64,000 bases of DNA from Flavobacterium xinjiangense (GCF_900142885.1 NZ_FRCL01000014.1:1-64000); one strand, 5' to 3'; shown: positions 16,589-25,962, numbered from the stretch's first letter. Translations and numbers: made by a program. The notes: generated from the sequence alone by a model not told the origin.

Positions 16589-19242
16589 TGAAAATCAAAG
16601 ATAAAAAATATTTGAAATTTGTTCATAGTTCCATCTCTATGTTCATTTTGGGATTAGCTTCCTGTTCCGTTACAGGGCAAGAACTACCGAAAAAACAACT
16701 TTTTCCAAAAGACTATAATCTTTGGGGAACCTTGCAGCCTCTTCGCATTTCTGATGGAGGAAAATGGGTGAGTTATAATATGCACTATGAATCACAGCAA
16801 GATACTATTTTTGTAAAAAACAGTTCTGGAACTATTCATTACTCCTTTCCCAAAGGGAGCAACGGACATTTTGGTGGAGACAATATCTTTGGATGCTTGC
16901 AATCAGACTCAAGCCTCCATCTTACGAACTTAAATAACGGCATTTCTGAAATCATTCAAAATGTAATACGATATGATTTTTCGACAAATGGGGATTATTT
17001 GCTGACACTTGTTTCAGAATCAGATAATCAAAAGCAGCTTATAATCAGAAGGGATGGAAAAATTATTGAAACTATCAGCGGAATTACGAACTATGTTTGG
17101 AATGACAAAAAAGATAGTATTTTATATGCAACTACTGTAGGAGACAAGTCAGCTATTGGAACTATTTGTATATCCAAGAATTTAAAAAAAAGGATTATTC
17201 TCGAGAACTCAGAAAACTCCTTTTTACAACTGACTTGGCAACATAATGGGAAATCAGTTTCCTTTTTTAAAGCGAAAGGAACTACTGCTCACGACGAAAA
17301 TCAGATATGTTACTACAATTTAGCTTCAAAGAAACTGCATACTTTATCAGCTTCTACAGCCGAAAATTTTCCGGACAATATTATAATAGATTCAGGCTAC
17401 GAACTACCAATAACCATTTCTGATGATGGTAGTAAGGTCTTCTTCGGAATTAAAAATCATGAAATTCAGGATCAAAAAAAAGGTATAGATACTGTTGAAA
17501 TTTGGAATGCTACAGACAAATGGCTGTATCCTGTTAAAAAGAAAATTGACGATTGGAAACATTCCCCGAAATTGGCAGTCTGGTGGCCTGAAAGTGGTGC
17601 GTTTCGTCAAATCAGCACTATAGCGCAACCATGGGTTATGCTTACTGGCAACCAGGAATATGCAATTGTGGCAAATCCAGGAACCTATTTGCCGCAGTAT
17701 ACCTTTACAGGTGATATGGATTACTATATCATCAATCTTAAAAATGGGAAACAAGAGTTACTACTCAAAAAGCAATCCAGCGAATCAATGCATATGGGTA
17801 TTTCGCCCGATGGACGTTACATCAATTATTATCGGGAAGGAGATTGGTGGGTTTATGATATCGCTCGTAAAAATCACACTAATATTACCCAAAAACTGCG
17901 TAATACGTGGGATACTACGGATAATGATTCTGCAAATGCTGTTATGGTTTACGGCAATCCTGGATGGTCGAAAGACAGTAAAAACGTTTTGCTATATGAT
18001 GCTTTTGACCTATGGGCAATTTCAAGTGACGGTTCAGTAAGTAAAAGACTGACTGATGGTAGGCAAAGAAATATCCGTTTTACTATTGACGCTTCTGAAT
18101 TTGGAAATAATGTCCTGGGCAATTATTCTGGTCGTAGCGCTTCCAGTTGCGACCTTTCCGCTAAATTATTGATAGAAGCCTTCGATTTTTACGGTTGCAG
18201 TACAGGCTATTTTTCATGGAGCACCCCCACTGGTCTTCATCCCTTGGCATTTAATGATAGTTCCATCGACAAACTGATAAAAGCACGAAACAGCCAGTCC
18301 TTTGTATATCAGGAACAAACCTACGATCGTTCTCCTAAGATGGTTATCAAAACATCTGAAAAAGCAAGAGCCACGACGCTGGTCGAAAGTAATACACAGC
18401 AGAAAAATTATTATTGGGGGAAAGCAGAAATGATCCATTATACAAACAGCTTCAATAAGCCATTAAATGGAGCATTATTTTATCCTGCGAATTATGATCC
18501 AAAAATAAAATATCCCATGGTTGTTTATATTTATGAAAAAGTATCACGCAACATCCACAGCTATGTCAACCCTTCTTTGCAAAATGTAACAGGTTTCAAT
18601 ATTACTAACCTTACCACAAAAGGCTATTTGGTGCTGCTTCCAGATATTACTTATGAAAGTATTAATCCAGGGCTTTCTGCCACTGATTGTGTTAGCGCGG
18701 CCGTTAAAACAGTTGTTGATAAAGGTCTGGTTGACCCAAAAAAAATTGGATTGGCAGGTCATTCTTTTGGAGGCTATGAGACTAATTTCATCATAACACA
18801 AACCGATATTTTTGCGGCAGCAGTCAGCGGTTCTGGTGTATCGGATATCATATCGGCCTATTTTAGTGTGGGACCCATTACTGGAATAGCAGATATCTGG
18901 CGTTATGAAAATCAGCAATTTCGGATGGGGAAATCTTTTTACGATAATCAGGAAGCTTATTATCGAAATTCCCCAATTGTACATGCAGCTAAAATCACGA
19001 CTCCATTATTGTCATGGACAGGTAATAAGGATAAGATTATCCGGTGGGAACAGAGCATGGAATTTTACCTTGCTTTAAGTAGGCTCCAAAAAAAACATAT
19101 TATGCTGGTTTACCCTGAAATGGATCATGTTCCCTCAGATCCACTACAACAGACAGACCTGACAAAACGCGTGGAGCAATGGTTTGACTTCTTCTTAAAG
19201 AATGAGCCAGCCTCCTCGTGGATTACAGAAGGCTTCGATTAA
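16588..19242 (+). CDS. S9-family prolyl oligopeptidase-like lipoprotein
   Basis: The 884-residue protein has an N-terminal signal with a lipobox-like LGLASC, so it is probably a lipoprotein. The first 600 residues are a WD/beta-propeller-like region with repeated strand blades. The C-terminal alpha/beta hydrolase carries the nucleophile in GLAGHSFGGYE, and the acid and His (GNKDKII, DHVPSD) of the catalytic triad. It should cleave peptides, perhaps those delivered through the adjoining SusC/SusD pair, in the periplasm or at the cell surface. The start overlaps the SusD stop. A perfect hairpin follows 75 bases downstream. Confidence 0.9.
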   Translation: MKIKDKKYLKFVHSSISMFILGLASCSVTGQELPKKQLFPKDYNLWGTLQPLRISDGGKWVSYNMHYESQQDTIFVKNSSGTIHYSFPKGSNGHFGGDNIFGCLQSDSSLHLTNLNNGISEIIQNVIRYDFSTNGDYLLTLVSESDNQKQLIIRRDGKIIETISGITNYVWNDKKDSILYATTVGDKSAIGTICISKNLKKRIILENSENSFLQLTWQHNGKSVSFFKAKGTTAHDENQICYYNLASKKLHTLSASTAENFPDNIIIDSGYELPITISDDGSKVFFGIKNHEIQDQKKGIDTVEIWNATDKWLYPVKKKIDDWKHSPKLAVWWPESGAFRQISTIAQPWVMLTGNQEYAIVANPGTYLPQYTFTGDMDYYIINLKNGKQELLLKKQSSESMHMGISPDGRYINYYREGDWWVYDIARKNHTNITQKLRNTWDTTDNDSANAVMVYGNPGWSKDSKNVLLYDAFDLWAISSDGSVSKRLTDGRQRNIRFTIDASEFGNNVLGNYSGRSASSCDLSAKLLIEAFDFYGCSTGYFSWSTPTGLHPLAFNDSSIDKLIKARNSQSFVYQEQTYDRSPKMVIKTSEKARATTLVESNTQQKNYYWGKAEMIHYTNSFNKPLNGALFYPANYDPKIKYPMVVYIYEKVSRNIHSYVNPSLQNVTGFNITNLTTKGYLVLLPDITYESINPGLSATDCVSAAVKTVVDKGLVDPKKIGLAGHSFGGYETNFIITQTDIFAAAVSGSGVSDIISAYFSVGPITGIADIWRYENQQFRMGKSFYDNQEAYYRNSPIVHAAKITTPLLSWTGNKDKIIRWEQSMEFYLALSRLQKKHIMLVYPEMDHVPSDPLQQTDLTKRVEQWFDFFLKNEPASSWITEGFD

Positions 19243-19316
19243 ATCCAAAATCACAACTTTAAATAGCTGTGAAGTTATAATTTTGAAACAGCTATTTTGG
19301 AAATGTAAAAGATAAT

Positions 19317-19353
19317 AAAAATGCAGTTACTAAAATTTTAGTAACTGCATTTA
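19317..19353. terminator. Bidirectional terminator between convergent genes
   Basis: A perfect palindrome of 30 bases, with arms ATGCAGTTACTAAAA and its complement, is flanked by A and T runs. It lies between the plus-strand peptidase gene and the minus-strand DUF6520 gene and can end both transcripts. Confidence 0.8.
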
Positions 19354-19374
19354 ATGGCATGGGACATTGTCCAG

Positions 19375-19659
19375 CTAGTTGTTTTTATAAAGCGGAACAA
19401 CACAGGCACCTGTGCCATCTTTTAACCATACTTGTCTTGGTGAAGTCTCACTCGACATACAAATATTTGCCGACACTACAGTCGTGCAATTCACATTCTG
19501 TGGCTCGCAGGAATTGGGCAAAGCGCTATGTGCAAAGGCCGTAATAGGTGGCTTTTTTGTTGCGTCAATACGTGATGCATTGGTAGTCACCGCTCCCGCG
19601 CTTGCCAATGCGAACGCAGCAATTGGCAATACTAACATTTTTACAAAACTTGTTTTCAT
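19375..19659 (-). CDS. DUF6520-family secreted small protein
   Basis: The 94-residue protein has a typical signal peptide (MKTSFVKMLVLPIAAFALAS) and a mature part of about 65 residues with four Cys (SCEPQNVNC, NICMS, GACVV), which could form two disulfides. It resembles the DUF6520 family of Bacteroidota, found in clusters with MauE-like membrane proteins. It is last in a three-gene minus-strand operon. It may be the exported product handled by the neighbours, but its role is unknown. Confidence 0.8.
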   Translation of the reverse strand: MKTSFVKMLVLPIAAFALASAGAVTTNASRIDATKKPPITAFAHSALPNSCEPQNVNCTTVVSANICMSSETSPRQVWLKDGTGACVVPLYKNN

Positions 19660-19743
19660 GATATTAAAATTTAAATTTAAAAAAAATGATCTACTCTTTT
19701 CTACAGGTTTTCGATCTTAGTCCTGCTACCGGCCGGTATTTAT

Positions 19744-20841
19744 TTAAAAAGCTTTATTATCACTCTTAGTATTTGAAATTCTGTGTATCAAATTTTGCCT
19801 AAATTTGAATTTCTGCAGATGATGCCCGATAATTACATAGAGATCCGTTTTTGTTGCCAAGAAATCTGTCATTTTATAGTCATCGAAGTTATACAGATAA
19901 AAACTCGACAGGTAGGTATTGTTTGCTATATCATACATATCTATAACCGAGGCCTTCTTCCACATCTGTCCATCTTCAAAACGTCCCCGTAATCCGGAAT
20001 TAACAAATAACAGGTTGTTAGAAACTGTAGATTTTAAATTGACGGTATAGGGCTGTGCTCCAAGTTTCATTTCTCCTGAATTTTTAATCTGGATCGGTTT
20101 GAGTTTGGCACGCGTAGTGGTATCAATGGTATTACCACGATATAATACTTTAAGGTTATCATTAGTAACGATGAATTGGTTGCGGTAATAATACAGATAT
20201 ATCAATCTTTCAAGCTCTTTACTGTAATGGAGCATACCGTCAGTATCAAAAATTCCATCAATTTGCTTCTCAAGGATATCATCAGCAAATTTTACTTTTA
20301 CACTGTCTTTAAATGTGAAGATTCCGATAATGTTTTCTTTTGAATCAAATTGCTGGGTCCGAAAGGCAATCACATCAGAATCTATGATTACTGCTTTTGA
20401 AAAATAGTGGTTTTCGTTCATTATAATTTTTGCTTTCCAATCGCTAATATTGCCTTTATAAATCACAGGTACCGTTCCATCCATTACATAAAAATAAGGA
20501 GGTACAATTTTTACCTGAATGGAACGGAAAGGAAGATCATCACGATCCAGTTGTATTGTGTATTGCTCTCTTTTTTCTAGTGTTGAATCCAGAGTTACAA
20601 TTTGTAACGGTGCTTGATTGTTGCCAAGAAATATTTTTCCATTGCCGGCTCCAGCGAAGTAAAAGGAATAATTTTTTAAATCAGTTTCTGCTGTTTTAGT
20701 TATAGAACTCTGCATAAAACGACGAATGAACGGATTTTCATGAGCCATTATATCATCTGACGAAACATATAATGCAGTTATTATTCCGATGGCTATCAAT
20801 GCAGTTAGTACTAGGGTTTTTATTGTCTTTTTGAGTTCCAT
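19744..20841 (-). CDS. Membrane-anchored beta-rich hypothetical protein
   Basis: The 365-residue protein has one N-terminal membrane span (about residues 9-27) and a long extracytoplasmic beta-rich domain with repeated strand pairs, resembling a beta-propeller-like receptor domain (FYFAGAGNGKIFLGNN, VIDMYDIANNTYLSSFYL). I do not know its ligand. It lies 15 bp after the MauE-like gene and 84 bp before the DUF6520 gene, on the same strand. The three together look like one exported or redox-linked unit. Confidence 0.65.
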   Translation of the reverse strand: MELKKTIKTLVLTALIAIGIITALYVSSDDIMAHENPFIRRFMQSSITKTAETDLKNYSFYFAGAGNGKIFLGNNQAPLQIVTLDSTLEKREQYTIQLDRDDLPFRSIQVKIVPPYFYVMDGTVPVIYKGNISDWKAKIIMNENHYFSKAVIIDSDVIAFRTQQFDSKENIIGIFTFKDSVKVKFADDILEKQIDGIFDTDGMLHYSKELERLIYLYYYRNQFIVTNDNLKVLYRGNTIDTTTRAKLKPIQIKNSGEMKLGAQPYTVNLKSTVSNNLLFVNSGLRGRFEDGQMWKKASVIDMYDIANNTYLSSFYLYNFDDYKMTDFLATKTDLYVIIGHHLQKFKFRQNLIHRISNTKSDNKAF

Positions 20842-20856
20842 GATTTAATTTTTAGA

Positions 20857-21327
20857 TTATTGAACGGATACTATATTGTTTTGATTATGAGATGTTTTAT
20901 CATTTTTAAAAGTAGATAGAAGCAAAGTTCCAATAACGGCTAAAAGAATAAAACCAATATTGAAAATCAGGTGTTCAGTCCAGCCCAATTTTTCCAATAT
21001 CCCACCACAAGAGCAGGGGATAAAAGAACTAAAATTCAATATGATAATAATATAGGTGGTGAATAAAACCATTAAACTGAAAGCTGAAAAGAGTCCCGCT
21101 AAACGATATTTTGGAAAAATCAGAAGTAGGGCAATAAACAGTTCTGCTATCGGAACCACCCATGAAACTATACCAGTAAAAGCACTTAATAAAGGTGATT
21201 GGCCAAGTTGTGCCTGAAAATTTTGAAAATCCAGCAATTTGCTAACAGCGGCATAGACAAATAGTAGAATATACAACAGACAAATGCAGTCAAGGATATT
21301 ATTTTTAATGGATACATTTACTTTCAT
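20857..21327 (-). CDS. MauE/DoxX-like membrane protein
   Basis: I chose the Met at 21327 (156 residues) because the 13 residues before it are not family-like. Four hydrophobic spans are evident (about 10-30, 55-75, 80-105, 125-145). The motif SKLLDFQNFQAQL after the first span and the CSCGG pair between spans three and four match the MauE family. MauE was first known from methylamine dehydrogenase maturation and is thought to help disulfide or thiol chemistry in the periplasm. With a Cys-containing secreted protein in the same operon, a role in its oxidation is reasonable inference. A 21-bp-spaced direct repeat lies 60 bases upstream. Confidence 0.8.
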   Translation of the reverse strand: MKVNVSIKNNILDCICLLYILLFVYAAVSKLLDFQNFQAQLGQSPLLSAFTGIVSWVVPIAELFIALLLIFPKYRLAGLFSAFSLMVLFTTYIIIILNFSSFIPCSCGGILEKLGWTEHLIFNIGFILLAVIGTLLLSTFKNDKTSHNQNNIVSVQ

Positions 21328-21386
21328 CTGTTTTGAGATATTTAAATAACAATGTAAAATTCCCAAAACAAATCAACATAGGTGTT

Positions 21387-21419
21387 AGCAAATCAGGAGT
21401 TTGTCATAGCAAATCAGGA
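21387..21419 (-). promoter_or_regulatory. Direct-repeat operator upstream of the MauE-like operon
   Basis: Two copies of AGCAAATCAGGA lie 21 bases apart. Read toward the operon, they are TCCTGATTTG units placed just upstream of a plausible promoter (TTG, then TACATTG). The same pair, TCAATTCAGGA and TCAAATCAGGA, 21 bases apart, recurs at 22925-22957. Direct repeats two helical turns apart are the usual binding pattern of AraC-type dimers; the AraC/PAS gene between the two sites is the obvious binder. Confidence 0.6.
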
Positions 21420-21486
21420 TTTTTTTGAAATAGTCCATTTTTAAGCTTTCCAATACTCTTAATAGTATGATAAATAAGTCGATAGT

Positions 21487-22407
21487 TTATTTAATTGGAG
21501 ACTGCTTTTCGATGTCAGTCGGAGAACAGCCAAATTTAATTTTGAAAGCTCTTGAAAAATTAGGATAGTTAGTAAACCCAGCCATTATCGCAATGGTTTT
21601 TAATGGTATTTTTGTATGTTTTATAAGCAGTTGTGATCGATTAAGCCTTTCACTATTATAGAACTGGTGTATGGTCATTTTAAATAAATGCCTAAAGCTA
21701 TTTTTTAATTTGTATTCATTAGTTCCAAAAAGATGGGAGAGTTCTTTTAAGGTTGGCATAGTTGAATCCATATTTGCCAATATGTAATCATAAACAGCCT
21801 GTGTAGACTTTACATCTAAATAGTTGTGAATTTTCTGTTCTTCAGCAGTAAAAATTTTATTTATTGTTGTCGACTTTTCCATAGTGTTATCTACGATGGC
21901 AGAAAAAAAACAAATTACTACGTCTGTGCTTTGATAGATCTTTGAGATGGTACTGCTGGCTGGAATAACTAATTTTTCACAGGTCACGAATTCAAGTGAA
22001 ACAATTGTATGATAGGATTCATTCTGTAGAATTTCAGCCATTACAGTTTCCAATAAGGATACTGATTTTTTTGCAAGAATTTCTACAAAATTCTGCCCTA
22101 AAAGTTCGTTGGAGTTAAATCCCAAAAGGTCAGGGACATTCCTACTGAAATCTTTTATAACAAATTTATTGTCTACGATAAATGTGCTTTGGACTACATA
22201 CTGATGACTAAAATGGGGATTAATGAAACCTGCATGGAATATAGACTCCTTCATTTCTTCTGCCATCCAATTCACCAAAACAGTCAACGCCTCCAGTTCG
22301 TCGTCATTTCCAGTTCTTGGTATACGGTATGCAAAATTTCCTTCTGCCATCTCCAAAAGCATTTGGAAGATATTGTGTAGACGCTGCTGATCTATTTCCT
22401 GCTGCAT
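21487..22407 (-). CDS. AraC-family regulator with a PAS-like sensor domain
   Basis: The 306-residue protein ends in an AraC double helix-turn-helix (about 205-300), including LSHLFGTNEYKLKNSFRHLF and IPLKTIAIMAGFTNYPNFSRAFK with the closing FGCSP. The middle (about 75-180; VIKDFSRNVPDLLGFNSNEL, LGQNFVEIL) looks like a PAS domain. A short N-terminal HAMP-like helix holds EGNFAYRIPRTGNDDELEAL. There are no membrane spans, so it senses a cytoplasmic signal. Its gene lies between two copies of a 21-bp-spaced direct repeat and just after the DUF7793-like gene, so it probably controls both operons and itself. Confidence 0.87.
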   Translation of the reverse strand: MQQEIDQQRLHNIFQMLLEMAEGNFAYRIPRTGNDDELEALTVLVNWMAEEMKESIFHAGFINPHFSHQYVVQSTFIVDNKFVIKDFSRNVPDLLGFNSNELLGQNFVEILAKKSVSLLETVMAEILQNESYHTIVSLEFVTCEKLVIPASSTISKIYQSTDVVICFFSAIVDNTMEKSTTINKIFTAEEQKIHNYLDVKSTQAVYDYILANMDSTMPTLKELSHLFGTNEYKLKNSFRHLFKMTIHQFYNSERLNRSQLLIKHTKIPLKTIAIMAGFTNYPNFSRAFKIKFGCSPTDIEKQSPIK

Positions 22408-22441
22408 ATTTTCATTAATTTACTTGTTAAAAATTTTAATC

Positions 22442-22816
22442 CTAGATGAAAGCTTTCAAAAATTCCAATGCGTCTGACTTATCTGTAAATATCCTAGTTG
22501 GCACTTGAGGCTTGCTGATTTTAAGATAAAATGAAATCATTAAAATCGACACACTTTGATGTACCAATATACTAACGGCTTTAGCCAGAACAGAGCCATG
22601 TTGTGCCAAATAATCTCTGGCGGCTTTGTCAGAATCTGCGATACCTCTGATGTCACATAAAACCGGATAGGCCTTCTCTTTTTGCATTTGTATTCTGTCT
22701 GCTACAATACGCTGCGCTGCCACCAAATCAATGACAACATCAGGCTTGTACTCAAAAAAAAGTATGCTCTCACTAATCCAGAATATCGCAAATTCGTTTT
22801 CAAAATACCCATCCAT
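22442..22816 (-). CDS. DUF7793-like (STAS-fold) protein
   Basis: I place the start at the Met at 22816 (124 residues), where MDGYFENEFAIFWISESILF begins the pattern I know from this family. The earlier in-frame Met gives 30 extra unconserved residues. The spacing of strands and helices (EYKPDVVIDLVAAQRIV, PVLCDIRGI, AKAVSILVHQSVS) is that of STAS/SpoIIAA-like proteins. It lies 34 bp before the AraC gene and is probably in its operon. A direct-repeat operator is upstream. The function is unknown. Confidence 0.65.
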   Translation of the reverse strand: MDGYFENEFAIFWISESILFFEYKPDVVIDLVAAQRIVADRIQMQKEKAYPVLCDIRGIADSDKAARDYLAQHGSVLAKAVSILVHQSVSILMISFYLKISKPQVPTRIFTDKSDALEFLKAFI

Positions 22817-22924
22817 AGTTTCTGATCTTTTATTATGACCTGCCAAATTAGCAATTCCTTTTCTAAGGTTAGTTGTCAAAAAAAGGTAAAATGTAATGGT
22901 AAACAATCATTTTTTGTTTTGCTT

Positions 22925-22957
22925 ATCAATTCAGGATTTTTACATATCAAATCAGGA
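22925..22957 (-). promoter_or_regulatory. Direct-repeat operator in the divergent region
   Basis: ATCAATTCAGGA and ATCAAATCAGGA lie 21 bases apart, matching the site at 21387-21419 in sequence, spacing and orientation relative to the minus-strand genes. It may act on the DUF7793-AraC operon (a TTG and TACCTTTT pair lies downstream) and possibly on the divergent PLP-enzyme gene at 23071. Confidence 0.6.
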
Positions 22958-23070
22958 TTATCTACATGGGGTCTTCCATTCTACCCTTTTAAATTCAGAA
23001 CTTTAAAGGTTTTAAATCAGTAATACAGATTTTAAAAATCATACTGTTTAGTAACTAAAATGAAGCAATA

Positions 23071-25494
23071 ATGGCAAAAATAAAACACAATAATTTTATC
23101 GATACTGTAGATGAAATGTTATCAGCAGCAAAAAATGAAGGGGCTATCCATCTCTATGCTGAAGACAAAATACTAAGTGGGCGCACCATTCAAATAAATG
23201 CAAAAGAGATGTTTCATTTTGCCACTACCAGTTATCTTGGACTTGAATACGACCATAGGCTAAAAGCTGCGGCAATTTCCGCTATTACGAAATACGGTAC
23301 CCAATTCCCGCTTTCTAAAACGTACATTTCTCATCCATTATATCACGAACTGGAAAACAAAATTGAGGCTATGTATGGCGTGCCTGGAATTGTAACCAAG
23401 AACAGTACCCTTGGACATTTCGCGGTCATACCAACTGCAATACGAGATGAAGATGGAGTCCTATTGGATCATCAAGTACATTGGAGTGTGCAGAACGCCT
23501 GCCAACTTTTGAAATTAAGAGAGATTCCTGTCGAGATGATTCGGCACAATAACCTTCAAATGCTGGAAGAGAAGATAAAAGAGTTGTCTTCCAAATGTAA
23601 AAAAATATGGTATATGGCTGATGGTGTTTATTCCATGTTTGGCGATTATGCCCCGATAAAAGATCTACTGCAACTATGCAAAAAATATGCGCAGTTACAA
23701 CTCTATTTTGATGATGTACATGGAATGAGTTGGAAGGGCAAAAATGGCACAGGATATGTCCTTGATATTCTAAAAGAATTGCCGGAAAACATCATGATTG
23801 TCGGTACCTTAAGCAAGACCTTTGGTGCCAGCGGGGCAGTCTTTATAACCTCCGATACTAAATTGCGGGAGAGAATTAAGAATTTTGGAGGGCCTCTTAC
23901 TTTTTCAGCCCAATTGGAGCCTGCATCCGTGGCTGCTGCATCGGCTTCAGCCGATATTCATCTTTCCCCAGAAATTATTATTTTACAGGATGAACTGGCG
24001 CAAAAAATCACGTATTTCAATTCAATTATTAAAGCAACATCGCTTCCGATGATAGCTCCAAATAGCTCTCCCGTTTTTTTCCTTGGAACAGCAATGCCAT
24101 TAACCGCTTATCGTTTAGTGCAACGCCTTTTCAACGAAGGATATTTTGTTAATCCAGGGCTATATCCAGCTGTACCGGTAAAAAATTCGGGGATCCGTAT
24201 TACAGTTTCTCGCAATAATCAGGAAGAAGATATAAAAGGACTTGTTCAGGCTTTGGAATACCATTTTCCAAAAGCGCTAGAAGAAACTTCCAACACCATG
24301 AATAAAGTTTCAATGGCATTTGGCATTTCTAAAATAACGCAGAAAAAAGAAAAATTGGTTCCACAATCTTCACTCAATCTTCAATATGAAACATCGATAA
24401 AACAACTTGATAGGGCCACTTGGAATACGCTTCTAGGCGGACAAAGTATATTTGATTGGGATGGACTTTGTTTTCTGGAAGATGCTTTTAAAAATTCTGC
24501 AGATCCTAAAAATAATTGGAGTTTTCACTATTACATAATTAGCGATAACAACAACGTTCCACTACTGGCAACTTTTTTCACCTTTGGGTTATGGAAAGAT
24601 GACATGCTTGCCCCCGAGTCTGTTTCACTCCAGCTTGAAGAAAAAAGAATCCGAAATCCTTTCTACCTGACCTCAAAAGTTTTAGGTATGGGTTCGCTTT
24701 TCACTGAAGGAAATCATTGTTACATCAATAAGGCACATCCTTTGTCTAAAGATGCAGTCGAATTACTTTCAGAACAAGTCGAAATGCTGAACCAGAATTT
24801 AAACGCAGACATGCTGGTGTTAAGGGATTTTGATGAAGACGTGGAACTGAATCGTATGTTCCACAATCATGGATTTATAAAAATAAACATGCCCGAAACC
24901 TGCATCATCCAAAATGTCAGCTGGAATACTATTGAGGAATTTACCTCTACCCTTTCGGCTCGTTCAAAAAAACATTTTACGAAAGAGATTTTACCTTTTG
25001 AAAAAGCGTTTGATATCACCATAAAAGAACAATTGACTCCTAATGAAATTATACAAGGGTATCAGTTATACAAGAATGTAAAAAATAATAATTATGCCGT
25101 TAATACCTTTACACATTCTATCGATGTCTTTGAAAAAATGACCACTAATCCCCATTGGGAATTTATATTGCTGCATCTAAAGAATACCGAAGAGACACAA
25201 AATGTAAGTCCTCTAGTCGGAATTCTTTTCTGTTACAAAAACTTAGATCAAACATATGTCCCCTCATTAATTGGTATGGATTATGCAGTTCCCAAAAAAT
25301 TCAGCTTATACCGCCAACTTTTATTTCAGGGAATTAAACGGGCACAGGAACTTAGTTATAAAAGAATTGATTTTGGAATTACCGCCACATTTGAAAAGAG
25401 AAAATTGGGAGCCAAAGTGATTCCAAAAATTGCTTACATTCAGGCGAAAGATAATTTCTCAATGGAATTTATGGGTACACTGCAGACCAAATAG
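23071..25494 (+). CDS. Alpha-oxoamine synthase-like PLP enzyme fused to a GNAT domain
   Basis: The 807-residue protein has two parts. Residues about 1-395 are an alpha-oxoamine synthase-type PLP enzyme (relatives: 8-amino-7-oxononanoate synthase, serine palmitoyltransferase). They show FATTSYLGLEYDHRLKAAA, the cofactor Asp/His segment YFDDVHG at about 213-218, and the Schiff-base Lys249 in GTLSKTFGASGA. Residues about 440-800 are a GNAT-fold acyltransferase half (ARSKKHFTKEILPFEKAFD, YVPSLIGMDY, KRIDFGITATFEKRKLGAK). The first half should condense an amino acid with an acyl-CoA or acyl-ACP and lose CO2; the second could N-acylate the product. A lipid-like or aminoketone product is inference. 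The gene diverges from the DUF7793-AraC operon. Confidence 0.82.
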   Translation: MAKIKHNNFIDTVDEMLSAAKNEGAIHLYAEDKILSGRTIQINAKEMFHFATTSYLGLEYDHRLKAAAISAITKYGTQFPLSKTYISHPLYHELENKIEAMYGVPGIVTKNSTLGHFAVIPTAIRDEDGVLLDHQVHWSVQNACQLLKLREIPVEMIRHNNLQMLEEKIKELSSKCKKIWYMADGVYSMFGDYAPIKDLLQLCKKYAQLQLYFDDVHGMSWKGKNGTGYVLDILKELPENIMIVGTLSKTFGASGAVFITSDTKLRERIKNFGGPLTFSAQLEPASVAAASASADIHLSPEIIILQDELAQKITYFNSIIKATSLPMIAPNSSPVFFLGTAMPLTAYRLVQRLFNEGYFVNPGLYPAVPVKNSGIRITVSRNNQEEDIKGLVQALEYHFPKALEETSNTMNKVSMAFGISKITQKKEKLVPQSSLNLQYETSIKQLDRATWNTLLGGQSIFDWDGLCFLEDAFKNSADPKNNWSFHYYIISDNNNVPLLATFFTFGLWKDDMLAPESVSLQLEEKRIRNPFYLTSKVLGMGSLFTEGNHCYINKAHPLSKDAVELLSEQVEMLNQNLNADMLVLRDFDEDVELNRMFHNHGFIKINMPETCIIQNVSWNTIEEFTSTLSARSKKHFTKEILPFEKAFDITIKEQLTPNEIIQGYQLYKNVKNNNYAVNTFTHSIDVFEKMTTNPHWEFILLHLKNTEETQNVSPLVGILFCYKNLDQTYVPSLIGMDYAVPKKFSLYRQLLFQGIKRAQELSYKRIDFGITATFEKRKLGAKVIPKIAYIQAKDNFSMEFMGTLQTK

Positions 25495-25601
25495 AATGTA
25501 TTCCGATTTAGAAAAAACATGTCAATTTACCTTACTACTCTTTTAGTGGAGTGCTAAAATAATATCCAGATTTTTAATAGTATGTAGATGTTATACGAAA
25601 A

Positions 25602-25660
25602 CCGCCAATCAATGGGTAACCCACTTTATTACTCTATTAATAATTGACTGGCGGCTTTTT
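25602..25660 (+). terminator. Terminator of the PLP-enzyme gene
   Basis: A 12-bp stem with one mismatch (CCGCCAATCAAT against ATTGACTGGCGG) has a 29-base loop and a CTTTTT tail on the plus strand. It may also end the minus-strand gene at 25663 from the other side. Confidence 0.65.
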
Positions 25661-25662
25661 GT

Positions 25663-25962
25663 TTACTTCCCGTCGCCCAATGTATTAAGTTTTTCGCTCA
25701 ATTCTATAAGCCCGGCTTTCTGTAGGCATTCGTCTGCTAACACTTTTAATTCTTGTAAACTCTCTTCAGTAACACTACCTAAAAGCGACAAAGATTTGTC
25801 GTCATCTTTAGCAGACAAGCCACGCTCAATGACATGGTTTAATAACAGTACATTTTTTCGTGAAATTTTCAAATCTATTTTCACTATCTCATTCATCCCA
25901 GGCGTGCTCAATATCGTATCAAACACTTTGGCCACATCATTTGTTGTAAGCATAATTTTCAC
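25663..25962 (-). CDS. Small hypothetical protein of the mobilization region
   Basis: The 99-residue protein is helical and charged, without signal or membrane segments. It begins MKIMLTTNDVAKVFDTILST and has a conserved-looking core (MNEIVKIDLKISRKNVLLL). I recall similar proteins near flavobacterial mobile elements but cannot name a function. It is the last feature before the mobilization block, pointing away from it, and may belong to that element. Confidence 0.6.
   Translation of the reverse strand: MKIMLTTNDVAKVFDTILSTPGMNEIVKIDLKISRKNVLLLNHVIERGLSAKDDDKSLSLLGSVTEESLQELKVLADECLQKAGLIELSEKLNTLGDGK

Noticed and set aside
25663..25962. Antitoxin of a toxin-antitoxin pair
   Set aside because: No partner gene lies next to it and the sequence has no known antitoxin fold or motif.
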